From NCBI GenBank assembly GCA_016192825.1, contig JACPTK010000117.1:1-64000 (forward strand): a DNA stretch of 64,000 nucleotides, given 5' to 3'. The notes under the pieces are model-generated. The model worked only from the letters and a program-made list of their open reading frames with translations. It was not told where the DNA came from and ran no database searches. Made by a program: the position numbers and the translations under genes. Positions 1-9,850 of the stretch are shown one piece after another. The number at the start of each line of letters is the position of its first letter. Position 1 is the first letter of the stretch. The stretch comes from Betaproteobacteria bacterium (GTDB taxonomy: Bacteria; Pseudomonadota; Gammaproteobacteria; Burkholderiales; SG8-41).

Positions 1-133
1 TCGGCTCGCGGTTTCGCTCCATGCTTCCTTCCCACGCTCGGTCGCCCTCACGCAGTTGCACTTCGCTTCGTTCACTGTGGCCAGCTTACGGGAGGACTTC
101 CACCTCCAAGATCGCGCCCATGCTGGGCGCACA

Positions 134-162
134 ACAAAAAAGCCCTGTCGCGTGACAGGGCT
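134..162 (-). terminator. Rho-independent terminator downstream of rplU-rpmA
   Basis: Minus strand reads AAGCCCTGTCACGCGACAGGGCTTTTTTGTTG: GC hairpin followed by a T-run just after the rpmA stop. Confidence 0.85.
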
Positions 163-183
163 TCGGGTAGGCAGCGCTTCCGC

Positions 184-441
184 TCAGGCGGGAACGATGC
201 TCACCCGCTTGTGGCTGTCCGGGCCCTTTTGCGCGAACTGCACGCGTCCCGTCACTTTCGCGAACAGCGTGTGGTCGCGCCCCACGCCGACGTTGGCGCC
301 GGGATGCACCTGCGTGCCGCGCTGGCGCACGATGATCGAGCCCGCGCTCACCAGCTCGCCGCCGTAGCGCTTGACGCCGAGACGCTTCGACTGCGAGTCG
401 CGCCCGTTGCGCGAGCTGCCGCCCGCCTTTTTGTGTGCCAT
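184..441 (-). CDS. rpmA: 50S ribosomal protein L27
   Basis: [29 protein letters not shown]... canonical L27. Confidence 0.98.
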   Translation of the reverse strand: MAHKKAGGSSRNGRDSQSKRLGVKRYGGELVSAGSIIVRQRGTQVHPGANVGVGRDHTLFAKVTGRVQFAQKGPDSHKRVSIVPA

Positions 442-520
442 GACGTTACCTGCTAATGCTGTAAATCGGTCCTGGGGGCATTGGAGGGGCGCATCCCCTC
501 ACTCGTTCCCCCGCTTCTGG

Positions 521-832
521 TCATTCCGCGATGCCGAGGATCTCGATCTCGGTGTAGTTCTGGCGGTGCCCCTGGCTCTTGCGGTAGTGCTTGCGGCGCC
601 GCATCTTGAAGATGCGCACCTTCTCGCCGCGGCCGTGACCGAGCACTTTCGCCTTGACCTTGGCCCCGGCCACGAGGGGGCTACCGATCTTGAGTGCTTC
701 GCCGTCGGCCACCAGCAGCACCTCGTCAAGCAGGATCTCCTGCCCGACCGCTGCGGGAACCTGCTCGATCCTCAGTTTTTCGCCGGCACTGACCCGGTAT
801 TGCTTGCCGCCGGTCTTGACCACCGCGTACAT
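521..832 (-). CDS. rplU: 50S ribosomal protein L21
   Basis: [20 protein letters not shown]...[14 protein letters not shown] canonical L21, upstream of rpmA. Confidence 0.98.
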   Translation of the reverse strand: MYAVVKTGGKQYRVSAGEKLRIEQVPAAVGQEILLDEVLLVADGEALKIGSPLVAGAKVKAKVLGHGRGEKVRIFKMRRRKHYRKSQGHRQNYTEIEILGIAE

Positions 833-1020
833 GTCGCCGCCCGTTCAGCCTCGTTGGAAAGCCGCGCATTCTACAAAATATGGACGGTTTAGTCAAAAAA
901 ACCGTGCCGGCGGCCCCGCGGGGTCTGCTATTGACTTCAAGCGGTTAACACGCCGCGGGCGCACGAATCCGGTACGGTTTTTTACTGGTATCATCCCTCT
1001 CCTTTTCGCGGGACGGAACG

Positions 1021-1989
1021 GTGACATTGGAGGCGATACGGGGGTTCATGGAGGCGGACATGCGCGCCGTCGACGCCGTGATCCGGGCCCGCCTCGATTC
1101 CGAAGTGCTGCTGATCCGCCAGGTGGCGGAATACATCGTCGGCGGGGGCGGCAAGCGCCTGCGCCCGATGCTGCTGCTGCTGTCCGCCGGCGCGTTCGGT
1201 TACCCGGGGCCGCACCGCCACGAGCTTGCCGCGGTGGTGGAGTTCATCCACACCGCGACGCTGCTGCACGACGACGTCGTGGACGAATCCGAGCTGCGCC
1301 GCGGACAGGCCACGGCCAACGCGCTGTTTGGCAACGCCGCCGCCGTGCTGGTCGGCGACTTCGTCTATTCGCGCGCGTTCCAGATGATGGTGGAAGTGGA
1401 CAGCCTGCGCGTGCTGCGCGTGCTCGCGGATGCGACCAACGTCATTGCCGAGGGCGAGGTGATGCAGCTCATGAACTGCCACAACCCGGATATCGGGGAA
1501 AACGGCTATCTCGAGGTGATCCGCTGCAAGACGGCGAAGCTGTTCGAGGCGGCCACGCGGCTGGGCGCCATCCTGGGCGGCGCGCCGCGCGTCCAGGAGG
1601 ACGCCGTCGCCGATTACGGTACCCACCTCGGCACGGCGTTTCAGCTGATCGACGACGTGCTCGACTATTCGGGCGAGCAGGCGATGATCGGCAAGAGCGT
1701 GGGCGACGATCTCGCGGAGGGCAAGCCCACGCTGCCGCTGATTTACGCCATCAAGCACGGAACGCCGCAGCAGGCGCAGCTCGTCAGGCACGCCATCGAG
1801 CACGGCGGGCGCGGCGATCTCGCGGCAGTGGTCGAGGCGATCCGCTCGACCGGCGCGCTCGATTACGCAAGCGAGCAGGCGCGCCGGGAAGCCCGCACGG
1901 CATGCGACGCGCTCGCGCGACTGCCGCATTCAAGACACCGCGAATATTTGCTACAATTGGCGGACTTCGCGGTGACGCGGACGTACTAG
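1021..1989 (+). CDS. ispB: Octaprenyl diphosphate synthase (polyprenyl synthetase)
   Basis: GGGGKRLRPMLLLL and DDVVDES / LIDDVLDYSG aspartate-rich motifs; divergent from rplU as is common in proteobacteria; GTG start. Confidence 0.93.
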   Translation: MTLEAIRGFMEADMRAVDAVIRARLDSEVLLIRQVAEYIVGGGGKRLRPMLLLLSAGAFGYPGPHRHELAAVVEFIHTATLLHDDVVDESELRRGQATANALFGNAAAVLVGDFVYSRAFQMMVEVDSLRVLRVLADATNVIAEGEVMQLMNCHNPDIGENGYLEVIRCKTAKLFEAATRLGAILGGAPRVQEDAVADYGTHLGTAFQLIDDVLDYSGEQAMIGKSVGDDLAEGKPTLPLIYAIKHGTPQQAQLVRHAIEHGGRGDLAAVVEAIRSTGALDYASEQARREARTACDALARLPHSRHREYLLQLADFAVTRTY

Positions 1990-2110
1990 AAGTTGGCAGT
2001 AGGAAGTATGCAGTTGGCAGCGTTGGACTGCCAGCGTAATGGGAGCGCGGCCAGGCCGCGCCTTTTTTTCGTGGACTGCAAACTGACGACTGGCGGCTGC
2101 CAACTGTGGC
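1987..2110. repeat. 7-bp periodic quasi-repeat with inverted partner (AGTNNNN / ACTNNNN heptads)
   Basis: AGTTGGC AGTAGGA AGTATGC AGTTGGC ... ACTGCAA ACTGACG ACTGGCG GCTGCCA ACTG, overlapping the ispB stop and reaching the tRNA. Confidence 0.7.
2045..2070 (+). terminator. Rho-independent terminator after ispB
   Basis: GCGCGGCCAGGCCGCGCCTTTTTTTC. Confidence 0.8.
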
Positions 2111-2117
2111 ATCACGT

Positions 2118-2194
<77 letters not shown>

Positions 2195-2377
2195 TTCTTT
2201 CCCGCCCGCGACCGGCGCACTCGACTCGTGTCGGGGGTTGGGGCAGACTAATCCGTCAGGGCCCGGGCCGTGATCCGCGATCCGGCCGCCGCGCGCTTCG
2301 GCCAGCGGCTCGCCGTCGGATGGACAGATCAATGTGACGACGGCCCGGGGAAAACGCCGGCCGGCAGCGGAGGAGTA

Positions 2378-2617
2378 ATGGCCAAGATCATCCTGCTTGT
2401 CCTCGGGCTGCTCCTCGTTTACTGGATCCTGAAGGGTTACCGCCGCCGGGTCGACGGCGCCGGGTCCGCGACGCCCTCCGCCGGCACGGAGGACATGGTC
2501 CAATGCGCCCAGTGCGGCGTGCATCTGCCACGCAGCGAGAGCATCACCACGCAGGGCAGGTTCTATTGCTCCGCCGAGCACCAGCGGGCGCACCAGTCGG
2601 GACGCGCCGCCTCATGA
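2378..2617 (+). CDS. PP0621-like small membrane protein with a CxxC motif
   Basis: MAKIILLVLGLLLVYWILKGYRRR...DMVQCAQCGVHLPRSES; overlaps pilS start (ATGA), typical neighbour of pilS. Confidence 0.75.
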   Translation: MAKIILLVLGLLLVYWILKGYRRRVDGAGSATPSAGTEDMVQCAQCGVHLPRSESITTQGRFYCSAEHQRAHQSGRAAS

Positions 2618-4224
2618 GCCCGGTCGGCGTCCAGCGGCCCGCACCCTGGGAGGCGGAAGTCCCCGCGCCCGCGGGCGAGCATCCCGAGCCGTTCTGGCGA
2701 TCGCTGTTCTATTTCAACGGCTATCGGCTGCTGGTCGCGCTGCTGCTGCTGATGAGCGTCGAGGTGTGGGGAGCCAACCTCTGGTTCGGCTCGCGCAACG
2801 TCACGCTGTTCGTGATCGCCGGCATCGGCTACGTGGTGTTCAGCGTCGCGTGCTTCGTGCTGATCAACACGCGCCGGCGCTTCAACCTGCAGCTGGCGCT
2901 GCAGGTGGCGGCCGATGTCGGCTTCGTCGTGGTCATGATCTACGCGAGCAGCGGGATCTCCAGCGGGCTTGGGCTGCTGCTGCTCACCACGCTTGCCGGC
3001 GCCGGGCTGATCAGCCGCGGACGGCTGACGCTGTTTTTCGCCTCGATCGCCAGCATCGGCGTGCTCCTCGAGCACACCTACGAGGTGCTCAGGCTGGACG
3101 CCGCCGAAGCCCAGTTCGTGCAGGCCGGCCTGCTCTCGGCGGCGTACTTCGCGATCGCCTGGCTTGCCCACGCGCTTGCCCGTTACGCGGTGGCGAGCGA
3201 GTCGCTCGCCGAGCAGCGCGGAATCGATCTCGCCAACATGGAGCAGGTGAACCAGCTGGTGATCCGCGACATGCAGGACGGGGTGCTCGTGGTCGACGAG
3301 CGCGGCGTGATCCGCCAGTGCAATGCGCGTGCCGAACGCCTGCTGGGCGCGCTCGCGCGCGACCGCGACGAGACCGCGCTCGCGGAATACGCGCCGGCGC
3401 TCGCCGCGCAATTCGAGTCGTGGCGCATGGGCGCGGACGACAGCCTGGGCACGCCCTTCGGGAACAATGTCAGCGCGCGCTTCGTGCCGATCGGCGGCAG
3501 CCGGAAGGTCGGGGCGGTCGTTTTTCTCGAGGACCAGAGCCGCATCCAGGCCGAGGCGCGCCAATTGAAGCTGGCCGCGCTGGGACGGCTTACCGCCAAC
3601 ATCGCGCACGAGGTCAGGAATCCGCTGGGCGCGATCAGCCACGCCGCGCAGCTGCTGCAGGAGGAGCCCGGCATGGGCGGCACCGCGGCGCGGCTCATCA
3701 CCATCATCAACGAGAACAGCCGCCGCCTCGACCGCATGGTGAACGACGTGTTGCGGCTCAATCGCGGCGATCTCGCGCACCGCGAACGCTTCAGGCTCTC
3801 CGTTTTTCTCGACGATTTCGTCGAGCAGTTCGCGCAGATCGAGAAAATCGACCCCGGCGTGTTCCGCGTCGAGCGCGTGGCCGACCCGGAGATCCTGTTC
3901 GACCGCAGCCATCTCAACCGCGTGATGTGGAACTTGTGCCGCAACGCGCTGCGCCACAGCCGGCGCGGCCCGGCGAGCATCAGGATCCGCATCGCGGCGG
4001 AACGCGCCGGCAGTACTGTAAGATTGGACGTGGTGGACGACGGACCGGGAGTGCCCCCCGAGACGCGGACGCACCTGTTCGAGCCGTTCTTCACCACGGC
4101 CGCCGGAGGCACCGGGCTTGGCCTCTACATCGCGCGCGAAGTGTGCGAGGCGAACAGCGCCACGCTCGATTACATGGAAACCCCGTCGGGCGCGCAGTTT
4201 ACCGTGCGCTGCTCGGTCGGCTAG
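2614..4224 (+). CDS. pilS: PilS-like sensor histidine kinase
   Basis: N-terminal TM helices, PAS, HisKA (NIAHEVRNPLGAISHAAQLL) and HATPase (GTGLGLYIAREVCEAN); followed by an NtrC-type regulator. Confidence 0.9.
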   Translation: MSPVGVQRPAPWEAEVPAPAGEHPEPFWRSLFYFNGYRLLVALLLLMSVEVWGANLWFGSRNVTLFVIAGIGYVVFSVACFVLINTRRRFNLQLALQVAADVGFVVVMIYASSGISSGLGLLLLTTLAGAGLISRGRLTLFFASIASIGVLLEHTYEVLRLDAAEAQFVQAGLLSAAYFAIAWLAHALARYAVASESLAEQRGIDLANMEQVNQLVIRDMQDGVLVVDERGVIRQCNARAERLLGALARDRDETALAEYAPALAAQFESWRMGADDSLGTPFGNNVSARFVPIGGSRKVGAVVFLEDQSRIQAEARQLKLAALGRLTANIAHEVRNPLGAISHAAQLLQEEPGMGGTAARLITIINENSRRLDRMVNDVLRLNRGDLAHRERFRLSVFLDDFVEQFAQIEKIDPGVFRVERVADPEILFDRSHLNRVMWNLCRNALRHSRRGPASIRIRIAAERAGSTVRLDVVDDGPGVPPETRTHLFEPFFTTAAGGTGLGLYIAREVCEANSATLDYMETPSGAQFTVRCSVG

Positions 4225-4229
4225 AACCG

Positions 4230-4314
4230 GTGAGTCGTGATCAGTGAGTGGTGAATGGACTACACCGCCAGGCAGATTTGGCCCACTCACTACTCACCAT
4301 TCACGACTCACGCC
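4230..4314. repeat. Heptad inverted-repeat element (GTGANTN)n...(rc)n
   Basis: GTGAGTC GTGATCA GTGAGTG GTGAATG - spacer - CACTCAC TACTCAC CATTCAC GACTCAC GCC. Confidence 0.8.
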
Positions 4315-4322
4315 TTTTCGAA

Positions 4323-5735
4323 ATGAGCGCCAGGTCCCACATCCTCGTCGTCGACGACGAAGCCGACATCCGCGAGCTGCTCGACATGACGCTCGCGCGC
4401 ATGGGGCTGGAGGCGCACTGCGCCTCGACCACCACCGAGGCCTACGCGCTGCTCGCGAAGAACAGCTACGATCTGTGCCTGACCGACATGCGGCTGCCGG
4501 ACGGCGACGGGCTCACGGTGGTGGAATACGTCGCCAAGCACCATCCCAATCTTCCGGTGGCGGTGATTACCGCGCACGGCAGCGCCGAAAACGCGGTCGC
4601 CGCGCTCAAGGCGGGCGCGTTCGACTATCTGGCCAAGCCGGTATCGCTCGACCAGTTGCGCACGCTGGTGCGCTCGGCATTGAAGCTGCCGCGAACCACG
4701 CAGCGGCGCGCGCAGGGAGAAGAGGCGCCGGGGCAGCCGGGAACCCCCCTGCTTATCGGCGATTCCGGGCCGATGCGGGCCGTGCGCGCGATGATCGACC
4801 GCCTGGCGCGCACCCAGGCGCCGATTCACATCACCGGGGAATCGGGGAGCGGCAAGGAACTGGCGGCGCGGCTGATCCACACCAGGGGCTCGCGCAACGA
4901 CGGGCCGTTCGTGCCGGTCAACTGCGGCGCGATTCCCGAGAACCTGATGGAAAGCGAATTCTTCGGCTACAGGAAAGGCGCGTTTACCGGCGCCGCCGCC
5001 GACCGCGGGGGGTTTTTTCAGGCCGCGAGCGGCGGCACGCTGTTCCTCGACGAGGTCGCGGAGCTGCCGTTGCCGATGCAGGTAAAGCTGCTGCGCGCGA
5101 TCCAGGAGAAAAAGGTGCGCAAGGTCGGCTCCACCGGCGAGGATTCCTCGGACGTGCGCATCATCAGCGCCACCCACCGCAGCCTCGGGGAAGAGGTCCA
5201 GCGCGGCAGGTTCCGCCAGGACCTCTATTACCGGCTCAACGTGATCGAGCTCAAGATGCCCGCGCTGCGCGAGATGCGCGAGGACATCCCAGCGCTCGCC
5301 GGGACGATACTCAGGCGCCACGCCGCGGCGGGCGACGACCGCGCATCGCGCCTGTCCGCCGCAGCCGTCGAGCGGCTCGTGAACTACGATTTTCCGGGCA
5401 ATGTGCGCGAGCTCGAGAACGTGCTGGAGCGGGCGCTCGCGCTCACGGCCGGCGCCGAGATCCGGGCCGAGGATTTGCAGCTTGCGCCGGCGCAACTCAC
5501 GCCGGCGCAGGTTGCACCGCCGCCGGTCACGCAAGATGCCACACCGGCGATCCTGTCCGGCCTGCCGCTGCAGGAGCGGCTCGACGCCGTCGAGCGCCAG
5601 GCCATCCTCGCGGCGCTCGAGCAGACGCGCTACAACCGCACCGCGGCAGCGAAGAGGCTTGGGATCACCTTCCGCGCGCTGCGTTATCGCATGGAGCGGC
5701 TCGGCATCAAGGAAGAGCTCGACTCCAAAGGCTGA
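4323..5735 (+). CDS. pilR: PilR-like sigma-54-dependent response regulator
   Basis: Receiver domain (HILVVDDEADIREL), AAA+ GESGSGKELAARLIH, GAFTGA motif, Fis-type HTH C-terminus. Confidence 0.93.
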   Translation: MSARSHILVVDDEADIRELLDMTLARMGLEAHCASTTTEAYALLAKNSYDLCLTDMRLPDGDGLTVVEYVAKHHPNLPVAVITAHGSAENAVAALKAGAFDYLAKPVSLDQLRTLVRSALKLPRTTQRRAQGEEAPGQPGTPLLIGDSGPMRAVRAMIDRLARTQAPIHITGESGSGKELAARLIHTRGSRNDGPFVPVNCGAIPENLMESEFFGYRKGAFTGAAADRGGFFQAASGGTLFLDEVAELPLPMQVKLLRAIQEKKVRKVGSTGEDSSDVRIISATHRSLGEEVQRGRFRQDLYYRLNVIELKMPALREMREDIPALAGTILRRHAAAGDDRASRLSAAAVERLVNYDFPGNVRELENVLERALALTAGAEIRAEDLQLAPAQLTPAQVAPPPVTQDATPAILSGLPLQERLDAVERQAILAALEQTRYNRTAAAKRLGITFRALRYRMERLGIKEELDSKG

Positions 5736-5756
5736 ACGCGTGCCGCGCGTTCAGCC
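5730..5756 (+). terminator. Perfect 11-bp-arm hairpin containing the pilR stop codon
   Basis: GGCTGAACGCG-TGCCG-CGCGTTCAGCC; no clear T-run. Confidence 0.5.
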
Positions 5757-5784
5757 TCAATCAAGGAATGAACCCAGAATCGCT

Positions 5785-6411
5785 TTGCCACCGAGACTGC
5801 GCATCAATAGCGACGGATGGGTTGAAGGCATAAGGTTCATTCCTTCGCCCAACTGCGACGAGCGGCCCGCTGGCGGCGCGGTGGACCTGCTGGTCATCCA
5901 CTACATCAGCCTGCCGCCCGGCGAATTCGGCGGGCCGGGCGTCGTCGAGCTGTTCACCAATCGCCTCGACCCGGCTGCGCATCCGTTCTACGCCTCGATC
6001 GCGGGCCTGAAGGCGTCGGCGCATTTCCTGATCCGGCGCGACGGCGAGCTCATCCAGTTCGTGCCGTGCGGGAAGCGTGCGTGGCACGCGGGTGCTTCGA
6101 GCTGGAAGGGCAGGGCGCGCTGCAATGATTTTTCGATCGGGATCGAAGTGGAGGGTTCCGGCGAGGCGCCGTTCACGGACAGGCAGTACGATCGGCTCGC
6201 CGCGCTCACGCGTGCGCTGAAGGCGCGTTATCCGATCCGGGACATCGTCGGGCATGCCGACGTCGCGCCGGGCAGGAAGGACGATCCGGGGCCGCACTTC
6301 GACTGGGCGCGCTTACGCGCGATGCTCGAGATTAATCGCCACGCCGCCAGCAAAACAGGAACCGCCAAGACGCCAAGACGCCAACCAAGGGCGAAGCACA
6401 AATTGAGATAG
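5785..6411 (+). CDS. ampD: 1,6-anhydro-N-acetylmuramyl-L-alanine amidase
   Basis: VDLLVIHYISLPPGEFGG...FLIRRDGELIQFVPCGKRAWHAGAS...IVGHADVAPGRKDDPGPHFDW; start codon uncertain (TTG proposed). Confidence 0.88.
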   Translation: MPPRLRINSDGWVEGIRFIPSPNCDERPAGGAVDLLVIHYISLPPGEFGGPGVVELFTNRLDPAAHPFYASIAGLKASAHFLIRRDGELIQFVPCGKRAWHAGASSWKGRARCNDFSIGIEVEGSGEAPFTDRQYDRLAALTRALKARYPIRDIVGHADVAPGRKDDPGPHFDWARLRAMLEINRHAASKTGTAKTPRRQPRAKHKLR

Positions 6412-6852
6412 CTTCCTTGCACGAGACAGACTTGTAGGATTGCCTCGGTGCGTCTGAGGCAAAGTCACTTTTCTCTCTGTCGATGATGCCCGCGCGTTGA
6501 GCGGCGATTTTTTTCGTCCGCTCGAACGCGGGCGGCCTCTGGACCCTGCTCGGCAAGCATTCACCGTAATCGCGTCGGCCGCCTGCGCGCCTGCGTGGTC
6601 GCATCCCGCAAGCGGGCCCCTGCTCCGCGCTCCGGCGCGCGCCAAACCGGCGCTGTGCGTCCGTTTTAGCCTTGATTATCCATAATTTTTCGCGAGTTTC
6701 AGGCGGCGCTGACTGCATTTTGACCAGTGTCGTACGGCTGCTCAAAACATGAGCAGTTTTGCCCCTTCTTTCATCACCTTGCCCATGTTTTTTCCAGTAA
6801 AAACGCGTATTTAAGAAAAAGTTCAAAAACCTGTTGCGTTCGTAAAATCAGG

Positions 6853-6868
6853 CTACTAGAATTTGTTA
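6853..6868 (+). promoter_or_regulatory. Putative distal NrdR box
   Basis: CTACTAGAATTTGTTA, partial match to aCaCwAtATaTwGtgt, exactly 31 bp (about 3 helical turns) upstream of a strong box. Confidence 0.6.
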
Positions 6869-6883
6869 AAAAATCGCCGATAA

Positions 6884-6899
6884 CCACAAGATATTGTGG
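6884..6899 (+). promoter_or_regulatory. Putative proximal NrdR box
   Basis: CCACAAGATATTGTGG within palindrome ACCACAAGATATTGTGGT upstream of nrdA; strong match to NrdR consensus. Confidence 0.8.
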
Positions 6900-6982
6900 T
6901 CATTCAAGGAGCAGAGGATTGAAGCACGGGGAGGAGAGCCTCCCCTTGAGTCAAAAAACACATAAAACTCAAGGAGTTATGA

Positions 6983-9838
6983 ATGCAGCTCACGACAGAA
7001 TCGGCCCTGATGACCCGGGTCGCCGGATTAGCCCTCGATGAGACCCCTGCTGAACGCGAAACGCGCTACGCGCAATACAAGGTAATCCGGCGCAATGGCA
7101 CCGTCGTGGGCTTCGAGCCCGCGAAGGTCTCAATCGCGATGACGAAGGCGTTCATCGCGGTGAACGGCGGCACCGGCGCCGCTTCCGCGCGCGTGCGCGA
7201 GCTGGTCGCCCTCCTTACCGAGAACGTGGTAAGCGCGCTGATGCGCCGCCAGCCTTCGGGCGGCACGTTCCACATCGAGGACATCCAGGACCAGGTGGAG
7301 CTCGCGCTCATGCGCGCCGGCGAACACAACGTCGCCCGCGCCTACGTGCTCTACCGCGACGAGCGCGCAAGGGAACGCGCGCGGGAGCGCGAGAAGCAGG
7401 AAAAGGACAGGCGCGCGCAGCAGCCGGCACTCAACGTGAAGGAGGGCGGCCAGGTGAAGCCGCTCGACCTCGCCAGGATCGCGGCGCTGGTGCGTGACGC
7501 CTGCGAGGGGCTCGGGCGCGAGGTGAGCGCGGAACCGATCCTGCAGGCGATGCAGCGCGATCTCTACGACGGCGTGCCGATGGAGGAAGTGAGGAAGTCG
7601 CTTGTCCTCGCCGCGCGCGCCCTGATCGAGCAGGATCCGGGCTACAGCTACGTCACCGCGCGGTTGCTGCTCCACACGCTGCGGCTCGAGACGCTGGGCG
7701 TGGAGGCGACGCAGGCGGAGATGCACCCCCGCTACGCCGAGTACCTGCCGGAGTTCATCAGGAAGGGGATCGAGGCGGAACTGCTCGACGAGCGCCTCGC
7801 CGGGTTTGACCTCAAGTGCCTGGGGGCGGCGCTCGACGCCAACCGCGATCTCAAGTTCTCCTACCTCGGCCTGCAGATCCTTTACGACCGCTATTTCCTG
7901 CACGTGCGCGGCCGCCGAATCGAGTTGCCGCAGATCTTCTTCATGCGCGTGGCGATGGGGCTCGCGCTGAACGAGCCCGAGGACCAGCGCGAGGCGCGCG
8001 CAATCGAGTTCTACAACGTGCTGTCCTCCTTCGATTTCATGAGCTCGACGCCGACGCTGTTCAATTCCGGCACGCGGCGCTCGCAGCTCGCGAGCTGCTA
8101 CCTGACGACCGTGGCCGATGACCTCGACGGCATTTACGAGGCGATCAAGGAAAACGCGCTGCTGCAGAAGTACGCGGGCGGCATCGGCAATGACTGGACG
8201 CCGGTGCGCGCTCTCGGCTCCCACATCAAGGGCACCAACGGCAAGAGCCAGGGCGTGGTGCCGTTCCTCAAGGTCGTGAACGACACCGCCGTGGCGGTCA
8301 ACCAGGGCGGCAAGAGGAAGGGCGCGGTGTGCTCGTACCTCGAGACCTGGCACCTCGACATCGAGGAGTTCCTCGAATTGCGCAAGAACACCGGCGACGA
8401 CCGCCGCCGTACCCACGATATGAACACCGCCAACTGGGTGCCGGACCTCTTCATGAAACGGGTCATGGAAAACGGCGATTGGACCCTGTTCTCGCCCTCC
8501 GACGTGCTCGACTTGCACGACAAGTTCGGCAAGGCGTTCGAGAAGGCCTACATCGAATACGAGGCGCGGGCCGCACGCGGCGAGATCAAGCCGTACAAGA
8601 AAGTCCAGGCGACGACGCTGTGGCGCAAGATGCTGACGATGCTGTTCGAGACCGGGCATCCCTGGATCACCTTCAAGGACCCGTGCAACCTGAGGAGCCC
8701 GCAGCAGCACGTCGGCGTGGTGCACAGCTCCAACCTCTGCACCGAGATCACGTTGAATACCGGCGCGGACGAGATCGCCGTATGCAACCTGGGCTCGGTC
8801 AACATGCCGGCGCACCTCGATATCTCCACCGGCCGCATGGACATGGACAAGCTGCGCCGCACCGTCGGCACCGCGATGCGCATGCTCGACAACGTCATCG
8901 ACCTCAATTTCTACAACGTCAACAAGGCGCGCAACTCCAACTTCAAGCACCGTCCCGTCGGCCTCGGCATCATGGGCTTCCAGGACTGCCTGCACATGCT
9001 GCGCATCCCCTACGGCTCGCAGGCGGCGGTGGAGTTCGCCGACCGCTCGATGGAGGCGATTGCGTATACCGCGTACCGGGCCTCGAGCGATCTCGCGGAG
9101 GAGCGCGGGCCGTACTCGACCTTCAAAGGCTCGCTGTGGGAGCGCGGCATCCTGCCGTCCGACACCCTCAAGCTGCTGGCCGAGGAGCGCGGCGGCTACG
9201 TCGAGTGCGACATGTCCGCCATGCTCGACTGGGAAGGCCTCAAGCGCCGCGTGCAGCAGGTCGGCATGAGGAACTCGAACTGCCTCGCAATCGCGCCCAC
9301 CGCGACCATCGCCAACATCACCGGGCTGTCGCAGTGCATCGAGCCGACCTACCAGAACCTCTACGTGAAATCGAACCTGTCGGGCGAGTTCACGGTGGTA
9401 AACGAGTTCCTGGTGCGCGACCTGAAGAAGCTCAACCTGTGGGACGAGGTGATGATCGCGGACCTGAAGTATTTTGACGGCTCGCTCGCCAAGATCGACC
9501 GCATTCCGCCGGAAGTCCGCAACCTCTACGCCACGGCTTTCGAGATGGAACCCAAGTGGCTGGTCGAATGCGCGGCGCGGCGGCAGAAGTGGGTGGACCA
9601 GTCGCAGTCGCTCAACATCTACATGGCGGGCGCCTCGGGCAAGAAGCTCGACGACACCTACAAGCTCGCGTGGATCCGGGGCCTGAAGACGACGTATTAC
9701 CTGCGCACCCTCGGCGCGACCTCGGCGGAAAAGTCCACCGTCACGACCGGGCAGCTGAACGCGGTGACGTCCGACGGCGTCGCGACGGACGCGAAGTTCT
9801 GCTCCATCGACAGCCCCGAGTGCGAGTCCTGCCAATAA
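6983..9838 (+). CDS. nrdA: Ribonucleoside-diphosphate reductase alpha subunit, class Ia (two N-terminal ATP-cone regions)
   Basis: ATP-cone YKVIRRNGTVVGFEPAKVSIAM; STPTLFNSGTRRSQLASCYL; NLCTEI; C-terminal CESCQ. Confidence 0.96.
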   Translation: MQLTTESALMTRVAGLALDETPAERETRYAQYKVIRRNGTVVGFEPAKVSIAMTKAFIAVNGGTGAASARVRELVALLTENVVSALMRRQPSGGTFHIEDIQDQVELALMRAGEHNVARAYVLYRDERARERAREREKQEKDRRAQQPALNVKEGGQVKPLDLARIAALVRDACEGLGREVSAEPILQAMQRDLYDGVPMEEVRKSLVLAARALIEQDPGYSYVTARLLLHTLRLETLGVEATQAEMHPRYAEYLPEFIRKGIEAELLDERLAGFDLKCLGAALDANRDLKFSYLGLQILYDRYFLHVRGRRIELPQIFFMRVAMGLALNEPEDQREARAIEFYNVLSSFDFMSSTPTLFNSGTRRSQLASCYLTTVADDLDGIYEAIKENALLQKYAGGIGNDWTPVRALGSHIKGTNGKSQGVVPFLKVVNDTAVAVNQGGKRKGAVCSYLETWHLDIEEFLELRKNTGDDRRRTHDMNTANWVPDLFMKRVMENGDWTLFSPSDVLDLHDKFGKAFEKAYIEYEARAARGEIKPYKKVQATTLWRKMLTMLFETGHPWITFKDPCNLRSPQQHVGVVHSSNLCTEITLNTGADEIAVCNLGSVNMPAHLDISTGRMDMDKLRRTVGTAMRMLDNVIDLNFYNVNKARNSNFKHRPVGLGIMGFQDCLHMLRIPYGSQAAVEFADRSMEAIAYTAYRASSDLAEERGPYSTFKGSLWERGILPSDTLKLLAEERGGYVECDMSAMLDWEGLKRRVQQVGMRNSNCLAIAPTATIANITGLSQCIEPTYQNLYVKSNLSGEFTVVNEFLVRDLKKLNLWDEVMIADLKYFDGSLAKIDRIPPEVRNLYATAFEMEPKWLVECAARRQKWVDQSQSLNIYMAGASGKKLDDTYKLAWIRGLKTTYYLRTLGATSAEKSTVTTGQLNAVTSDGVATDAKFCSIDSPECESCQ

Positions 9839-9850
9839 GGAGACTGAAAG

